Below are positions 36,417-45,961 of a DNA stretch of 64,000 nucleotides, one piece after another (position 1 is the first letter of the stretch; each line of letters starts with the position of its first letter). The notes beneath the pieces were generated by a model, which worked only from the letters and a program-made list of their open reading frames with translations, ran no database searches and had not been told where the DNA came from. Made by a program: the position numbers and the translations under genes. Source of the DNA: Flavobacterium johnsoniae (GTDB lineage Bacteria; Bacteroidota; Bacteroidia; Flavobacteriales; Flavobacteriaceae); the NCBI RefSeq assembly GCF_030388325.1, contig NZ_CP103794.1, positions 2,294,001-2,358,000 on the forward strand. The letters are read 5' to 3'.

Positions 36417-37577
36417 ATGGAAAAGCAGGTGGATAGCCGAACCTTAATGATGGGAAAAACTTTGTATATAGTAATTCCCTACGTAAAATATGAGGGAAAG
36501 AATGGTCAAAAATTATCATCTATGAGTAAAACTTTTTTCGAATATCTAGGAATCGCAGACATGGAAAGAATCCATTCTCAAATTTTGGCGTGGATATTTT
36601 CATCAGACTGCAATGCTTTAAGCGAGAGTCAAAAACGCGATTTGGTCATGAATATTTTTAAGTTGGAAAATGTATTAGAAATCAAGCATATTTTGACAGA
36701 AAGCCAAAGAATAGATATTATTATAGAAACAGACAGCGATTTGATTGTTATAGAAAATAAATTAAAATCCTCGCAGCATTCCAATCAGCTTGAACGTTAT
36801 GTTGAGCTGTTTAGAAAGACTCATAAAGTCAAACCAAAATTTTATTTTTTAACTCTAATTGATGAAATAGTAAGAGATCCTAATTGGAAAAGAATTTCAT
36901 ATACACACATATTTAATGCTTTGCAAAAAATAAGACTAAGCGAGAATTCCCATTCAGTAATACTTACAGAATATATTGCTTATCTTGGAAAATTATCTGG
37001 ATTGCTGATAGACTTTCAAAACGACAGTAAAAAATACGATATGGTTTTTTTAGATGGAAAGAAAAAGAAAGCCGATAAATTAAATTTTCTTTATAAAAAT
37101 GAATATGAGAGGTTTATTGCTGAAAATCAACTTGAAACAATACTGCAAAAAAGCTTCTTAACTTCCCTTTCGCTTCGAATTGAAAAGGTAAACACTTTCG
37201 TTACCGATACCAGAGGCGACGCCTTGATTGATTTTCATTTAAAACCTAACATTTACTTTGGCGGAAAAAGATTCATGACAATGATTCAGTTGCAGAATGA
37301 TGTCATAAAGTTTGCTTTCCTAGTGGCCGATAAATATGGCAGCTCAAGAAAAGACTGGATTCAAGGCATGATCCCAAAAATGCTTGAATTAAGTTCAGAA
37401 AATACATTTGGGTATGTCAAATGCAATCGTCCCAAGACCAAGGCTTATATATCAATATCCAAGAAACTTAATCGAAATTATTGGCATATGAATATGGACG
37501 AATTGGTCGCTTTTATTGAGCAAGAAATTGATAATGGAAATAGATTAACAGAGCTACTGGAATCAAAACTTAATTAA
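36417..37577 (+). CDS. PD-(D/E)XK nuclease superfamily protein
   Basis: A 386-residue protein with the PDDEXK_4-type core IDIIIETDSDLIVIENKLKS, giving Asp and Glu-x-Lys, followed by QLERYVELFR, a helix conserved in this family (PF14281). The segment ERIHSQILAWIF near residue 52 is also typical. ATG at 36417 is used; ATG at 36522 is a real alternative, because the family usually begins near that point. It follows the UPF0489 gene by 80 bases and could be part of the same cluster or a stand-alone restriction-like protein. Confidence 0.8.
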   Translation: MEKQVDSRTLMMGKTLYIVIPYVKYEGKNGQKLSSMSKTFFEYLGIADMERIHSQILAWIFSSDCNALSESQKRDLVMNIFKLENVLEIKHILTESQRIDIIIETDSDLIVIENKLKSSQHSNQLERYVELFRKTHKVKPKFYFLTLIDEIVRDPNWKRISYTHIFNALQKIRLSENSHSVILTEYIAYLGKLSGLLIDFQNDSKKYDMVFLDGKKKKADKLNFLYKNEYERFIAENQLETILQKSFLTSLSLRIEKVNTFVTDTRGDALIDFHLKPNIYFGGKRFMTMIQLQNDVIKFAFLVADKYGSSRKDWIQGMIPKMLELSSENTFGYVKCNRPKTKAYISISKKLNRNYWHMNMDELVAFIEQEIDNGNRLTELLESKLN

Positions 37578-37691
37578 GGGTAGCTATCTTATCCAATAAT
37601 TCAGCAGAGAAAAAGGAGTTAAAACGCAGAAAAGAGTATAAAAAAAGAAGATAAACTTCCTCCGAGAATAAAATAAGATTTAAATATTTAA

Positions 37692-39608
37692 TTGAATATT
37701 ATGAGTGAAAAAGAATTACGCGACGAATTAATCAATTATGTTGTGAAATCAACACAACATGTTATTATGATTGACCCTGAAACGCTAATGCCTTCAAGCG
37801 GAGGTAGTGGCTTACTGCTAATTTATAAAGAAAGACTTTTTTTTGTTTCTGTCCAGCATGTCACTGATAAAGCAGGAAAACAGGCCGCTCTTGATACTGG
37901 TATTGGAGATGAAAATGGTACAAATCTGTATAGTTTGCCTGCATTAAATTTTATTGACCAATTCAGTGTAGAGGGACTCGATATTGGTCAGCCTGTATTG
38001 AAAAAATTGAAATCTTTAGATATCTGCTACACTGAGATAAAAGATTCCATTGAAATTAAGCAAACGTTGAAGAAATTTGGAGATACAGTTGTAACAGCTG
38101 ACTTAAAAAGAATGATTTACACAGATCTGGATTACGAACCAACATTTGAAGAAGGATACTGCTTCCACGGCAGAATTAGGGGAGAATTAGAAGACAACAC
38201 CCTGAACCAGATTGATAAACTAGTATTAGGAATGAAATATGATGGTAAAATTGGACCATTTGAAAGATTTATTCTAGAAGAAGAAGTTGTAAGTGAACTT
38301 GATTATCAGGGAACAAGCGGCGCACCAATATTTTCTGAAACTGGCGAACCTGTGGCATTAGTTGCTTATGGCTACATTGGAGAAAAATATTTGTATGGAT
38401 TTTCTATGAGGGAACTCAGAAAGTATCTTGACATATACATACTTTTAGACTCAATTAATAATCCCACGGCAGAAGAAGGAGCAGTAGAACTAACCCATGA
38501 GGAGCTTTCAAAATTTGAACGCGAAAAAATGGAAACAGAGTTAGGATCATTATTCCATAATTTTGGTAATGATTTTGGAATTACTACTCATATCAAAAAC
38601 ATTATTAGTACTGAGTATATTTCATATCCTGTGTTATATGGAACTAACAGAAAATATGAAATTAAAAATAAAAAAATAGCATATAAGAATAAAAGAGATG
38701 CCAGTTTGCATACGGGAATTTGTGAGATAAGCATACCTCTTTCTCATCGAGTTGGCGAGTTAGAACGCCCTGACTGGTTTACAAGCCTTTTTTTTAATGA
38801 TAGTCCTGAAAAGTATTTCACTATTCTTACAAATGAATTACTGGACAAGGATGCCTTTACTGAGATTCTCGCAGAAAAAATAGGTAAATCCGATCAGAAT
38901 GATATTTTATTATTCATACATGGATATAATGTTGATTTTAAAGAAGCAATGTACCGCACAGCTCAGCTGGGTTATGATCTAAATTTTAAAGGCGGGGTAA
39001 CTGCCTTTTCATGGCCTTCAGAGGCTACTGTTACGGGTTATGCTGCAGATACCGATACCGCTGCCCTTTCATCAAATTACTTGTGTGACTTTATTAAAAT
39101 ACTACTAGAAACTAAAGATTTAAAAAAAATACATATTATAGCTCATAGTATGGGCAATGTGGTATTAACTAATGCTTTGGTTAAATTGAAAAATGAAAAC
39201 TTATTTCCTAACACTTTAATCAATCAAATTATACTTGCGGCGCCAGATATTGACAAAGACATCTTTATAAGTCAGTTAATGCCTGAGATAAATAGAAATT
39301 TTGGACTAACCCTTTATGCATCGGACAAAGATAAAGCATTGATTGCTTCAAAGAGAATTAGGAGTGGTTATATCAGACTTGGAGAGGGTGGAGACAACAT
39401 TGTCATTGCAGAGGGTCTGGATTCAATAGATGCATCAAGGGTAGATACAAGTTTGTTAGGTCATGGCTATTTTGCAGATACACAAACCTTATTAAACGAT
39501 ATTCACATGACGCTTTTAGGTATACCACCGACAAACAGAATACTTGATTCAAAAAGTAAAATAATTGAGGGTACAACAAAATCGTATTGGGTTTTTAGAA
39601 ATTCTTAA
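37692..39608 (+). CDS. Trypsin-like domain fused to DUF900 alpha/beta-hydrolase
   Basis: A 638-residue cytoplasmic fusion with no signal peptide. The N-terminal domain has FVSVQHVTD (His56), SLDICYTEI (Asp110) and GTSGAPIF (Ser209), the triad order of trypsin-like proteases. The C-terminal domain is a DUF900-type hydrolase: LLFIHGYNVDF, then FSWPSEA and IIAHSMGNVVL with Ser486 as nucleophile. Protease-plus-effector fusions recur in bacterial conflict systems, where the protease activates a toxic enzyme. Here the hydrolase might attack lipids. An ATG at residue 4 is an alternative start. It ends before a strong palindromic terminator. Confidence 0.85.
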   Translation: MNIMSEKELRDELINYVVKSTQHVIMIDPETLMPSSGGSGLLLIYKERLFFVSVQHVTDKAGKQAALDTGIGDENGTNLYSLPALNFIDQFSVEGLDIGQPVLKKLKSLDICYTEIKDSIEIKQTLKKFGDTVVTADLKRMIYTDLDYEPTFEEGYCFHGRIRGELEDNTLNQIDKLVLGMKYDGKIGPFERFILEEEVVSELDYQGTSGAPIFSETGEPVALVAYGYIGEKYLYGFSMRELRKYLDIYILLDSINNPTAEEGAVELTHEELSKFEREKMETELGSLFHNFGNDFGITTHIKNIISTEYISYPVLYGTNRKYEIKNKKIAYKNKRDASLHTGICEISIPLSHRVGELERPDWFTSLFFNDSPEKYFTILTNELLDKDAFTEILAEKIGKSDQNDILLFIHGYNVDFKEAMYRTAQLGYDLNFKGGVTAFSWPSEATVTGYAADTDTAALSSNYLCDFIKILLETKDLKKIHIIAHSMGNVVLTNALVKLKNENLFPNTLINQIILAAPDIDKDIFISQLMPEINRNFGLTLYASDKDKALIASKRIRSGYIRLGEGGDNIVIAEGLDSIDASRVDTSLLGHGYFADTQTLLNDIHMTLLGIPPTNRILDSKSKIIEGTTKSYWVFRNS

Positions 39609-39661
39609 TAAAGGATTATACTAAAATACTGATCGTAAATTTTTTTGATTGAAAGTGAATA

Positions 39662-39699
39662 AAATTGAAGCAATTCTCATATGAGAATTGCTTCAATTT
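39662..39699. terminator. Perfect 38-base palindrome, bidirectional terminator
   Basis: aaattgaagcaattctcat (39662-39680) is the exact reverse complement of 39681-39699. It lies between the rightward protease/DUF900 gene and the convergent leftward protease gene. Confidence 0.85.
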
Positions 39700-39829
39700 G
39701 TAAAGGCCTATTTTTAAAATAGATTTGGACCAAAATGTTCCTGGTATTTCTGCAAGACGATAAAAGCATATATTATAGTTAAGTAATACAAATACATTTT
39801 CCAGAGACTGTTGCTTCATCGTTATTTGG

Positions 39830-40897
39830 TCACTCAAGCACTAATTCGATACGTATGACTTTTTCTCCCAAGCAGTATGGTTGTCGGCAAATAACCGATT
39901 TGTAGCAATCGCCACGAAGTTCATAATCGATCATTCCCGAAACAAGTACGCCAATTAGTTTATGAGATTTTAAATTAAATACAGGTGATCCAGAATTGCC
40001 TTGAAAACTATCAAGTGTGGTGTAAAAAAATTGATAGTTCGACTCATCAGATATATTGGCATTTATGGCCAGCTTTTGTGGTAGTCCCATAGGATAACCA
40101 AGCATATAAATTTCATTTCCCTTCTTTAAAAGTGAGGATTTCTCGTAGGCTAGTATTGGTCTTTTAATTGGACGATCTGTTTTAAAAATTGTAATGTCCA
40201 AATCAGGATCATTTTTGATTATTTCAGATAAGAAATATACATCGTCAGCAGAAATACTACTTTCGGCAGTACCAAAAGTGTTCAATACCCTGTATCCAAA
40301 AATTACAGCATAGTCTTTCAAAGGGCCTCGTAATACATGGGATGCGGTCATCATTTTATTTTCTGCTACAATGAAAGCAGTTCCTGCTCCTACAACGATC
40401 TGTTCGGAAAACGCTTCGCCTTGACATAAATTGAATTGTTTTCCTAAAGTATTCGTTATGTTTAACTGATATGTATTTTCTGAAATTTTATTCAAATTTT
40501 TTCTTTCGATAACCATTGCAACGGATTCACTTATTTTACGAATATTTATATGTTCTTCATTATTAGGAGACAATTGAGCTATTTCGATTCTGCTGTCAAA
40601 CTGAGTTGGGCCATACAGTCTTTTAGAATTATAAATTTCTGTTTCTGTTTCAACCTCGATTATTACAGATTCGAACTTAGTTAGTGATTCTACACTTTTT
40701 TGAAATGCTTCTGTTTTTTGACTTTCCTCAAAAAAATTTTCCTGTTCCTCTTTTTTCTGGCGATCCTGATTTGTGCGGAATTTCACATTATCAAGCTGCA
40801 TAATTTCCTGCATTTTTTTGGGGGGTAAGGTATCCTGCCCATAAGACCAAGTGATTGCTAGGATTATCAATAAAATAATTAAAGGTCTTTTTAGCAT
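39830..40897 (-). CDS. Exported trypsin-like (V8-type) serine protease
   Basis: A 355-residue protein with a signal peptide (LIILLIILAITWSYGQ, cleavage near residue 20), a charged coiled region up to residue 150 and a chymotrypsin-fold domain. The triad is His187 (MTASHVL), Asp234 (PDLDITIF) and Ser302 (GNSGSPVF). GSPVFNLKSHKLIGVL completes the substrate pocket. It should act in the periplasm. The gene starts five bases after the end of the 1204-residue exported protein, so the two are an operon and may be enzyme and substrate or enzyme and scaffold. Confidence 0.9.
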   Translation of the reverse strand: MLKRPLIILLIILAITWSYGQDTLPPKKMQEIMQLDNVKFRTNQDRQKKEEQENFFEESQKTEAFQKSVESLTKFESVIIEVETETEIYNSKRLYGPTQFDSRIEIAQLSPNNEEHINIRKISESVAMVIERKNLNKISENTYQLNITNTLGKQFNLCQGEAFSEQIVVGAGTAFIVAENKMMTASHVLRGPLKDYAVIFGYRVLNTFGTAESSISADDVYFLSEIIKNDPDLDITIFKTDRPIKRPILAYEKSSLLKKGNEIYMLGYPMGLPQKLAINANISDESNYQFFYTTLDSFQGNSGSPVFNLKSHKLIGVLVSGMIDYELRGDCYKSVICRQPYCLGEKVIRIELVLE

Positions 40898-40902
40898 AGT
40901 TT

Positions 40903-43900
40903 CTAATTTTGAGATCTTGCAAAAAGAGTAAACAGGGGAATATCTATAACTGCGGAGATGCCAAAATAAAATACCTGTTTTTCATTTACTATTTGTGGTG
41001 TAGGATCGCTTCCTCCAGAAGTACTAGTGTCAGGGCTTAAAGCTTTTAATTTAGGCCCAAACTGTCCGCCTATGTTAACTGCAAAAGGGCTCTTGTTGAA
41101 TCCCAGGCTAAAATAAATCCCAGGACTGAAAATATCCATAAAATCAAAGTCAGGGAGTATTTCAGTATCGTTATCACTGTTGAGACGAAGCCTCACTGGT
41201 GCCGCTATATCGATTACGGGCACATAGATTCCCAGGGTAACCTTTTTTCCGGCTGGCCACGGCTGAAAATAAAAGCCGACAGGAGCTGTTATTCCTGTTG
41301 AATAGGTTTCTTTTGAACCATTAAAGTCTTTCCATGTGACACCAAAATACAGTCCGGGATACGAATTAATAGAAAAGTAAGAAGAGGTATGTTCTTTAAG
41401 CGAAGAACTTCCTGGAGGCAGAGCAAATGTATTTAGGGCTTTTTCTACATCCTCTGCACTGTCGGCATTTGCAATATCATTTACAAAATGAATCAATTTT
41501 ATAGTATTATCATCCTTAAATTCAAATACATCAGGAAATACTTCGGGCATGTAATACTTAAAATTCTGAATCATCAGTTTTGTATCTTTTTTTAGCTGCT
41601 CATTTTTAACTTCATCGCCAAAAACGTAATACTCGATTGAATTATCAATAGCATCTTTAATTGTATTCTTAATTGATGTTTTTATTTTAACATCCGTTAT
41701 ATTATGTTTGGTCAGTAGGTCATCTACATTTTTTAATATTTCGTCGGTATTGATTCCTGCATATTCTTTATAGAATTCTGTGCTTTTGTTCTTGATGGAC
41801 GTTTCAAAATCACAAAGTAGAGTGCTAAACTGATTATCAACGTCTTTATTTTGTATTAAATTATTTACAGTCTCATACGACTTAGAATAATCCGAAAGAT
41901 TCGGGGTATTGTCCAGTGATATTTTTACCCAAAGACCAAGCTCTTTCTGACTTTTCAATTTGTCCTCATCTGTGTAAACTTTTTTATAGGAGAACAACTT
42001 TTTTAAATTACGCAATTGATTTATGTCATCAGCATTATTCACAAGGGCTGTTATAGAATTGTACACTTTTGACTGTGAATTATCTTTTCCAAAAGCAAGT
42101 GGTATTTCAATGGCCTTTATAAGAGCCGTTGTATAATTTTTTGTATGAAGGTCCAAGTATATGTCATTTACAGTTCTGGCTGTAATAAAATACGGTTTTG
42201 TTGTTTTGACTATAGTTTCAACAGATGGCGCATCAAATAATTTTAAATCTTTATCAGTGGCCAAAGTATCTATCACGCGCACAACACCATCGGCGAAATC
42301 AATCATATCACCCGCCAGACTGTGTACCTGCTCGGCTGTTACTTTTTCTTTTGCGCTATTGGCTTTTTTAATGTCATTAAAACTGGTATTTAAGCGTTCG
42401 GCGTTACTGGCTATTTGAATCATATTACTGGATATTATCTGATATTTTTTTTCTGCGGCCGTAACAGTTTCGGGCTTTATGATGTTTACCATAAGATTCT
42501 CCAAACCTTCTTTCAAAGTTTTTTTATTTGAATCTATATAATATGAAACATTGTAAAATTTTCTGTTCTGCTGGTTTAAAAAGCCTAGGTAAAGCATATA
42601 GAAATTTACCTCGCTGCTATAAGCGGCAACAAATGCAGTGGAAGCAAATCTTGGTTTATTATTTTCGACAACAACAAGGCTGTGCGCTATCATCGATGCA
42701 AACTTGATGCTGTTGGCAATATTGTATTTTAAGATGTCTTTTTTTTCTTCAGTTAAAGAAGAATTATAAACTGAAATCGCTGTTTTTAACTTATTTTGAT
42801 TATCTTCAGCAATCGGCAATAGTTTATCATTAGCAACTTTTAATTGTTCAAAATTTGATTTGATATATCTATTAAAGCTGTCAATCTGATTTTCCGGTAG
42901 CCCATTAAAGTCTTTTTCTTTTATTTTCACTTCTTTTTCTGCATCATCCATTTCTTGTTTACTTTTGAGTAAATTATTTTGAGCAGCTATTATATCTGTG
43001 GCAAAAAGTGATTTATCCGTCAAATATAATGGATCGATTTTTTGGTAGTCTTTTTTAATAGCATCAAAGTCCTTTTTTTTGGCATTGAAATCAGCTTTGG
43101 CATCAAGAATGTTTTTTCCGGTTACAGCATTTGGGGTCTTTGTAAATTTCGCCTGAGAATTATCCAGATTCTTCTGTGCAGATTCAAGCTCTTTGGTAAT
43201 TTTATCATATTTTGCAATAATGATATCATAATCAGCAAGTTTGTTAATGCTGTTCAATGATCTTTCTTCTTTTTCGTATTGGTCCTTCTTTGTTTTATAA
43301 TCTCCTTTTTTACTGAGATATTCTGCCTTTACAGCATCATAGCCTGCAGATTTGTTAAATAGACCGATAATTTGCTTTTTACTATTAGCTATTTTTTCAG
43401 CCTGCACTTCAATGTCCATATTACCCCAACGCTGAATATTGCGGCTGTTTTCAAGAATATCAAAATAGTCAATTGGATTTTCAAGTTTTTGTATCTGCGG
43501 AATCAGTTCCAGTGCTTCAAAAGCAAAATCAAGATCGGGATGCATTTTTATATAGCTTCTGAAACGGGGCGTATCCTTAAGGTTTGGGGCATTGTTCATT
43601 AAATTGTTAAGGTCCTGTTCGATATACTGTTTGAGGTCATTTATAAAATTTAAGGTACGTGTGCTGTCAAATGATTTTAAATATGAGGTTGTTACAGGTA
43701 AAAGCACCATCAGTTCATTTAGATAGCTTTCCGGTTTTGGATTATTTAAATATTCCTGTACTTTTTGAACTGCGTATGTAGTGAGTTCGTCCTTAATACG
43801 TTTTGCAAGGAATTTGCTTAATCCGTCTATGGCTGCTTTAAAAGCGAGATCACCTCCAAAAAAAGGGAGTGCTTTTTGTATCGAAGAAGTATAATTAACC

Positions 43901-44517
43901 TTTGAATAGACATCTTGTCTAAATTTGGTGACTTGGTCATATTTGAAGATGAATAATTCCAGCATAAAAGATAGATATGGATTTGAATCTTTGAAATAAC
44001 CATATAAAATCAATAATTGATTGGCATCATCCTTAATCTTACTTTCTTCGTAAGTCTTTTTTGTAGATTGAAGATCGTCATTTAAACCTTTAAGTATCTC
44101 ATAAGGACCCGATTCAGTGTCTGCAGTACTGCTTGAGACATTAACTGAAGCAATTGTTTTGGACATGTTATTGTATTTTGTAGAAGATTCTATATAATCC
44201 TCATATGCAGATTTAAGATCATTATCCTCATACTTTATTTGGTGTATGCCGATGCTCGAAGTATCAGTCAATACAGTTTGTTTCAAGATAAATTTATCAG
44301 GATTGTAATCGACTCCCGCATATACTCTGAATGTTGCCAGTACTTCATCCATATCTTTTAGAATTGTTTCATTACGTGAGGCAATATCCAAAGAGCTGTA
44401 GTCTTTTTTAAGAAGGTCTACTAACCGGGCTGCATGTCCTGCAACGGGAGCAGTCTTTTGAGAATAGCAATAAATCTGCAATGCAAATAGCAATAATAGG
44501 GTAGAGATTATTTTCAT
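40903..44517 (-). CDS. Very large exported coiled-coil protein
   Basis: A 1204-residue protein with a signal peptide (IISTLLLLFALQIYCYSQ). Most of it is helical: residues of roughly 390-560 form long Lys/Glu/Asp-rich coiled coils with repeated KxxYD and KKDFDA units. The last 130 residues change to alternating strands (GLYFGVTWKDF, GFYFQPWPAGKKV, GIYFSLGFNK) and end in a short aromatic-containing strand, like an outer-membrane or surface beta domain. No family is recognised. It is co-transcribed with an exported serine protease. A cell-envelope structural or sensing role is plausible but unproved. Confidence 0.8.
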   Translation of the reverse strand: MKIISTLLLLFALQIYCYSQKTAPVAGHAARLVDLLKKDYSSLDIASRNETILKDMDEVLATFRVYAGVDYNPDKFILKQTVLTDTSSIGIHQIKYEDNDLKSAYEDYIESSTKYNNMSKTIASVNVSSSTADTESGPYEILKGLNDDLQSTKKTYEESKIKDDANQLLILYGYFKDSNPYLSFMLELFIFKYDQVTKFRQDVYSKVNYTSSIQKALPFFGGDLAFKAAIDGLSKFLAKRIKDELTTYAVQKVQEYLNNPKPESYLNELMVLLPVTTSYLKSFDSTRTLNFINDLKQYIEQDLNNLMNNAPNLKDTPRFRSYIKMHPDLDFAFEALELIPQIQKLENPIDYFDILENSRNIQRWGNMDIEVQAEKIANSKKQIIGLFNKSAGYDAVKAEYLSKKGDYKTKKDQYEKEERSLNSINKLADYDIIIAKYDKITKELESAQKNLDNSQAKFTKTPNAVTGKNILDAKADFNAKKKDFDAIKKDYQKIDPLYLTDKSLFATDIIAAQNNLLKSKQEMDDAEKEVKIKEKDFNGLPENQIDSFNRYIKSNFEQLKVANDKLLPIAEDNQNKLKTAISVYNSSLTEEKKDILKYNIANSIKFASMIAHSLVVVENNKPRFASTAFVAAYSSEVNFYMLYLGFLNQQNRKFYNVSYYIDSNKKTLKEGLENLMVNIIKPETVTAAEKKYQIISSNMIQIASNAERLNTSFNDIKKANSAKEKVTAEQVHSLAGDMIDFADGVVRVIDTLATDKDLKLFDAPSVETIVKTTKPYFITARTVNDIYLDLHTKNYTTALIKAIEIPLAFGKDNSQSKVYNSITALVNNADDINQLRNLKKLFSYKKVYTDEDKLKSQKELGLWVKISLDNTPNLSDYSKSYETVNNLIQNKDVDNQFSTLLCDFETSIKNKSTEFYKEYAGINTDEILKNVDDLLTKHNITDVKIKTSIKNTIKDAIDNSIEYYVFGDEVKNEQLKKDTKLMIQNFKYYMPEVFPDVFEFKDDNTIKLIHFVNDIANADSAEDVEKALNTFALPPGSSSLKEHTSSYFSINSYPGLYFGVTWKDFNGSKETYSTGITAPVGFYFQPWPAGKKVTLGIYVPVIDIAAPVRLRLNSDNDTEILPDFDFMDIFSPGIYFSLGFNKSPFAVNIGGQFGPKLKALSPDTSTSGGSDPTPQIVNEKQVFYFGISAVIDIPLFTLFARSQN

Positions 44518-44951
44518 AATAACGGAGGATTTTTAATGACTTTTAGTACAAAAAAAAATAAAGATAATTAGTTGAATATTCATATGTGCAAGTATAAATA
44601 CCTGTTTTGTTTTAACTTGTATTATTCTGTTTATTAAGTGTTTAAAAGTTTTATTCCTACTGTCCAGTAGTTAATTTTTAGGATAAATTAAGTTTTTTTT
44701 AAGAGCCCTAAAAGTGGGCAATTATGATTTAATAAATTCAAAAAAATAAATAAGACATTGTCATTTGCTTCCTTCTAAGGACAAAGATTACCGACCAGTT
44801 ATGTTTGAGCATTTTTTGCATTTAATTTGCCTGACCAATGAATTTTAAAGGTATGAAGACATAAAAGGATACAGTTTATAATGATTCAAAGATGTATGTC
44901 CCTTCATTGAGAAATAATAAAGCAAATTGAATCTTTTTATTACCAAATAAG
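44518..44951. other. Gene-free gap between divergent genes
   Basis: 434 bases between the leftward coiled-coil gene and the rightward RteC-like pseudogene. I see no credible frame, hairpin or repeat here beyond simple AT-rich sequence; it should hold two divergent promoters. Confidence 0.5.
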
Positions 44952-45377
44952 ATGAAAGATATGAAGATTGATACTCCGGAGACTGTGTCAAAACTGCTTA
45001 GAGTGATCTACCGCAAAATAAAATCACTTGAAAAGTCAGTAAATGGAGAGAGCAGTTCAAAAGCAAAAAGAATGGTATGCTGCTCAAGTCTTAAAAAAAA
45101 TGAGCTCGCATTTATCCTCTATATCTTAATGGACGAAGGCATCCTGTTTTTTGACAGGACTAACCCTGTGAAGAACAGGTCTTTGCTGCAGACCTTTTTT
45201 GAAAAGAATTTTAGTTACAGAGGGGAGTAGGGTCTGCAAATGCCCGTCAGATCGATTAGCAGGGAATTTTCAGAGGCAAAGGGCTATACTTATCAAGAAA
45301 AGCAATGCCGTCTGCTTGACAGCATAATAAACCGGTTGCAACGCCGCAAGGAAAGGATTAAATTAAAATCTCAATAA
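44952..45377 (+). pseudogene. RteC-like gene broken by an in-frame stop
   Basis: A relative of the intact RteC-like gene at 29755. The frame opens at 44952 and reads FILYILMDEGILFFD and FFEKNFSYRGE, then meets a single TAG at 45228-45230. The same frame continues without a shift (SISREFSEAKGYTYQEKQ, then LLDSIINRLQRRKER) to a TAA at 45375-45377. The second half lines up with the C-terminus of the intact copy, so one nonsense change broke the gene. The 92-residue product might still be made. It precedes an excisionase-like gene, as does the intact copy. Confidence 0.8.
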
Positions 45378-45378
45378 A

Positions 45379-45663
45379 ATGGAAAAAAATAAAATTTCGT
45401 ATAAACCCAGGCTTTTTAGTGCACTACAAAGTATTCTAGAGCCACTTTTTCTAAAAATAGAAAAGATTGAACTGAGTATCAATTCATTTAAAGTAAGACC
45501 TCAATATTACAGAAATGAGGATTTAAAAAAGATGTTTGGACTGTCCAATAATACCATTATAAAATACAGACAGACCGGAATTTTGCCCTATACTAAGCTG
45601 GGATATATTTTTTTATATGACAGTGGAAAGATCGATAAAATACTCAGAAGCAACGAATCATAA
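45379..45663 (+). CDS. Excisionase-like helix-turn-helix protein, second copy
   Basis: A 94-residue protein whose last 55 residues are almost identical to the protein at 30226-30507 (YYRNEDLKKMFGLSNNTIIK and then LPYTKLGYIFLYDSGKID), while the N-terminal 35 differ. It starts one base after the end of the broken RteC-like gene. It is the last gene before the inverted repeat and tRNA-Ser block that mark the right edge of the left element, so it may act at that attachment site. No integrase gene adjoins this edge. Confidence 0.85.
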   Translation: MEKNKISYKPRLFSALQSILEPLFLKIEKIELSINSFKVRPQYYRNEDLKKMFGLSNNTIIKYRQTGILPYTKLGYIFLYDSGKIDKILRSNES

Positions 45664-45674
45664 TTCAGCATTTA

Positions 45675-45723
45675 TTAGTTACCCAGATTCTAAAAGAGAG
45701 TTCAAAGTAGGGTGGGTAACTAA
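45675..45723. repeat. TTAGTTACCC inverted repeat, left copy
   Basis: ttagttaccc (45675-45684) and gggtaactaa (45714-45723) are perfect 10-base inverted arms. The identical arms occur at 59527-59577, in the same position relative to the other tRNA-Ser block. They probably mark element ends bound by recombination proteins. Confidence 0.6.
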
Positions 45724-45770
45724 AAAAGGACACTTTTTTGCAATTAGGATTCGACACAATTCTAAATAAG

Positions 45771-45802
45771 AAAGCCTTTAAACACTAGTGTTTAAAGGCT
45801 TT
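45771..45802 (-). terminator. Palindromic terminator downstream of tRNA-Ser, left copy
   Basis: A perfect 32-base palindrome (aaagcctttaaacact and its complement) 31 bases past the tRNA 3' end. A near-identical copy follows the other tRNA at 59633-59666. Confidence 0.75.
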
Positions 45803-45833
45803 TTACTTTTAAAGTTTCTTCTGAAACTTCTAC

Positions 45834-45921
45834 TGGCGGAGGAAGAGGGATTCGAACCCCCGGACCTGTTACAGTCAACAGTTTTCAAGACTGCCGCATT
45901 CGACCGCTCTGCCATTCCTCC
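45834..45921 (-). tRNA. tRNA-Ser (anticodon TGA), left copy
   Basis: On the minus strand the gene begins GGAGGAATGGCAGAGCGG at 45921, has anticodon loop CTTGAAA with TGA, a long variable arm, the T-loop GGTTCGAATCC and an acceptor TTCCTCC, discriminator G and an encoded CCA (45834-45836). It differs from the copy at 59697 by one compensated pair in the acceptor stem (G-C for A-T), so both should fold and function. It forms the border between the two accreted elements. Confidence 0.95.
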
Positions 45922-45953
45922 AGTAAGACGCAATCATTTTTTCATTGCGGGTG

Positions 45954-45961
45954 CAAAGATA
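45954..45961 (-). promoter_or_regulatory. tRNA-Ser promoter -7 element, left copy
   Basis: On the minus strand TATCTTTG matches TAnnTTTG and lies 33 bases before the tRNA. The right copy has TATATTTG at the matching place. Confidence 0.55.
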
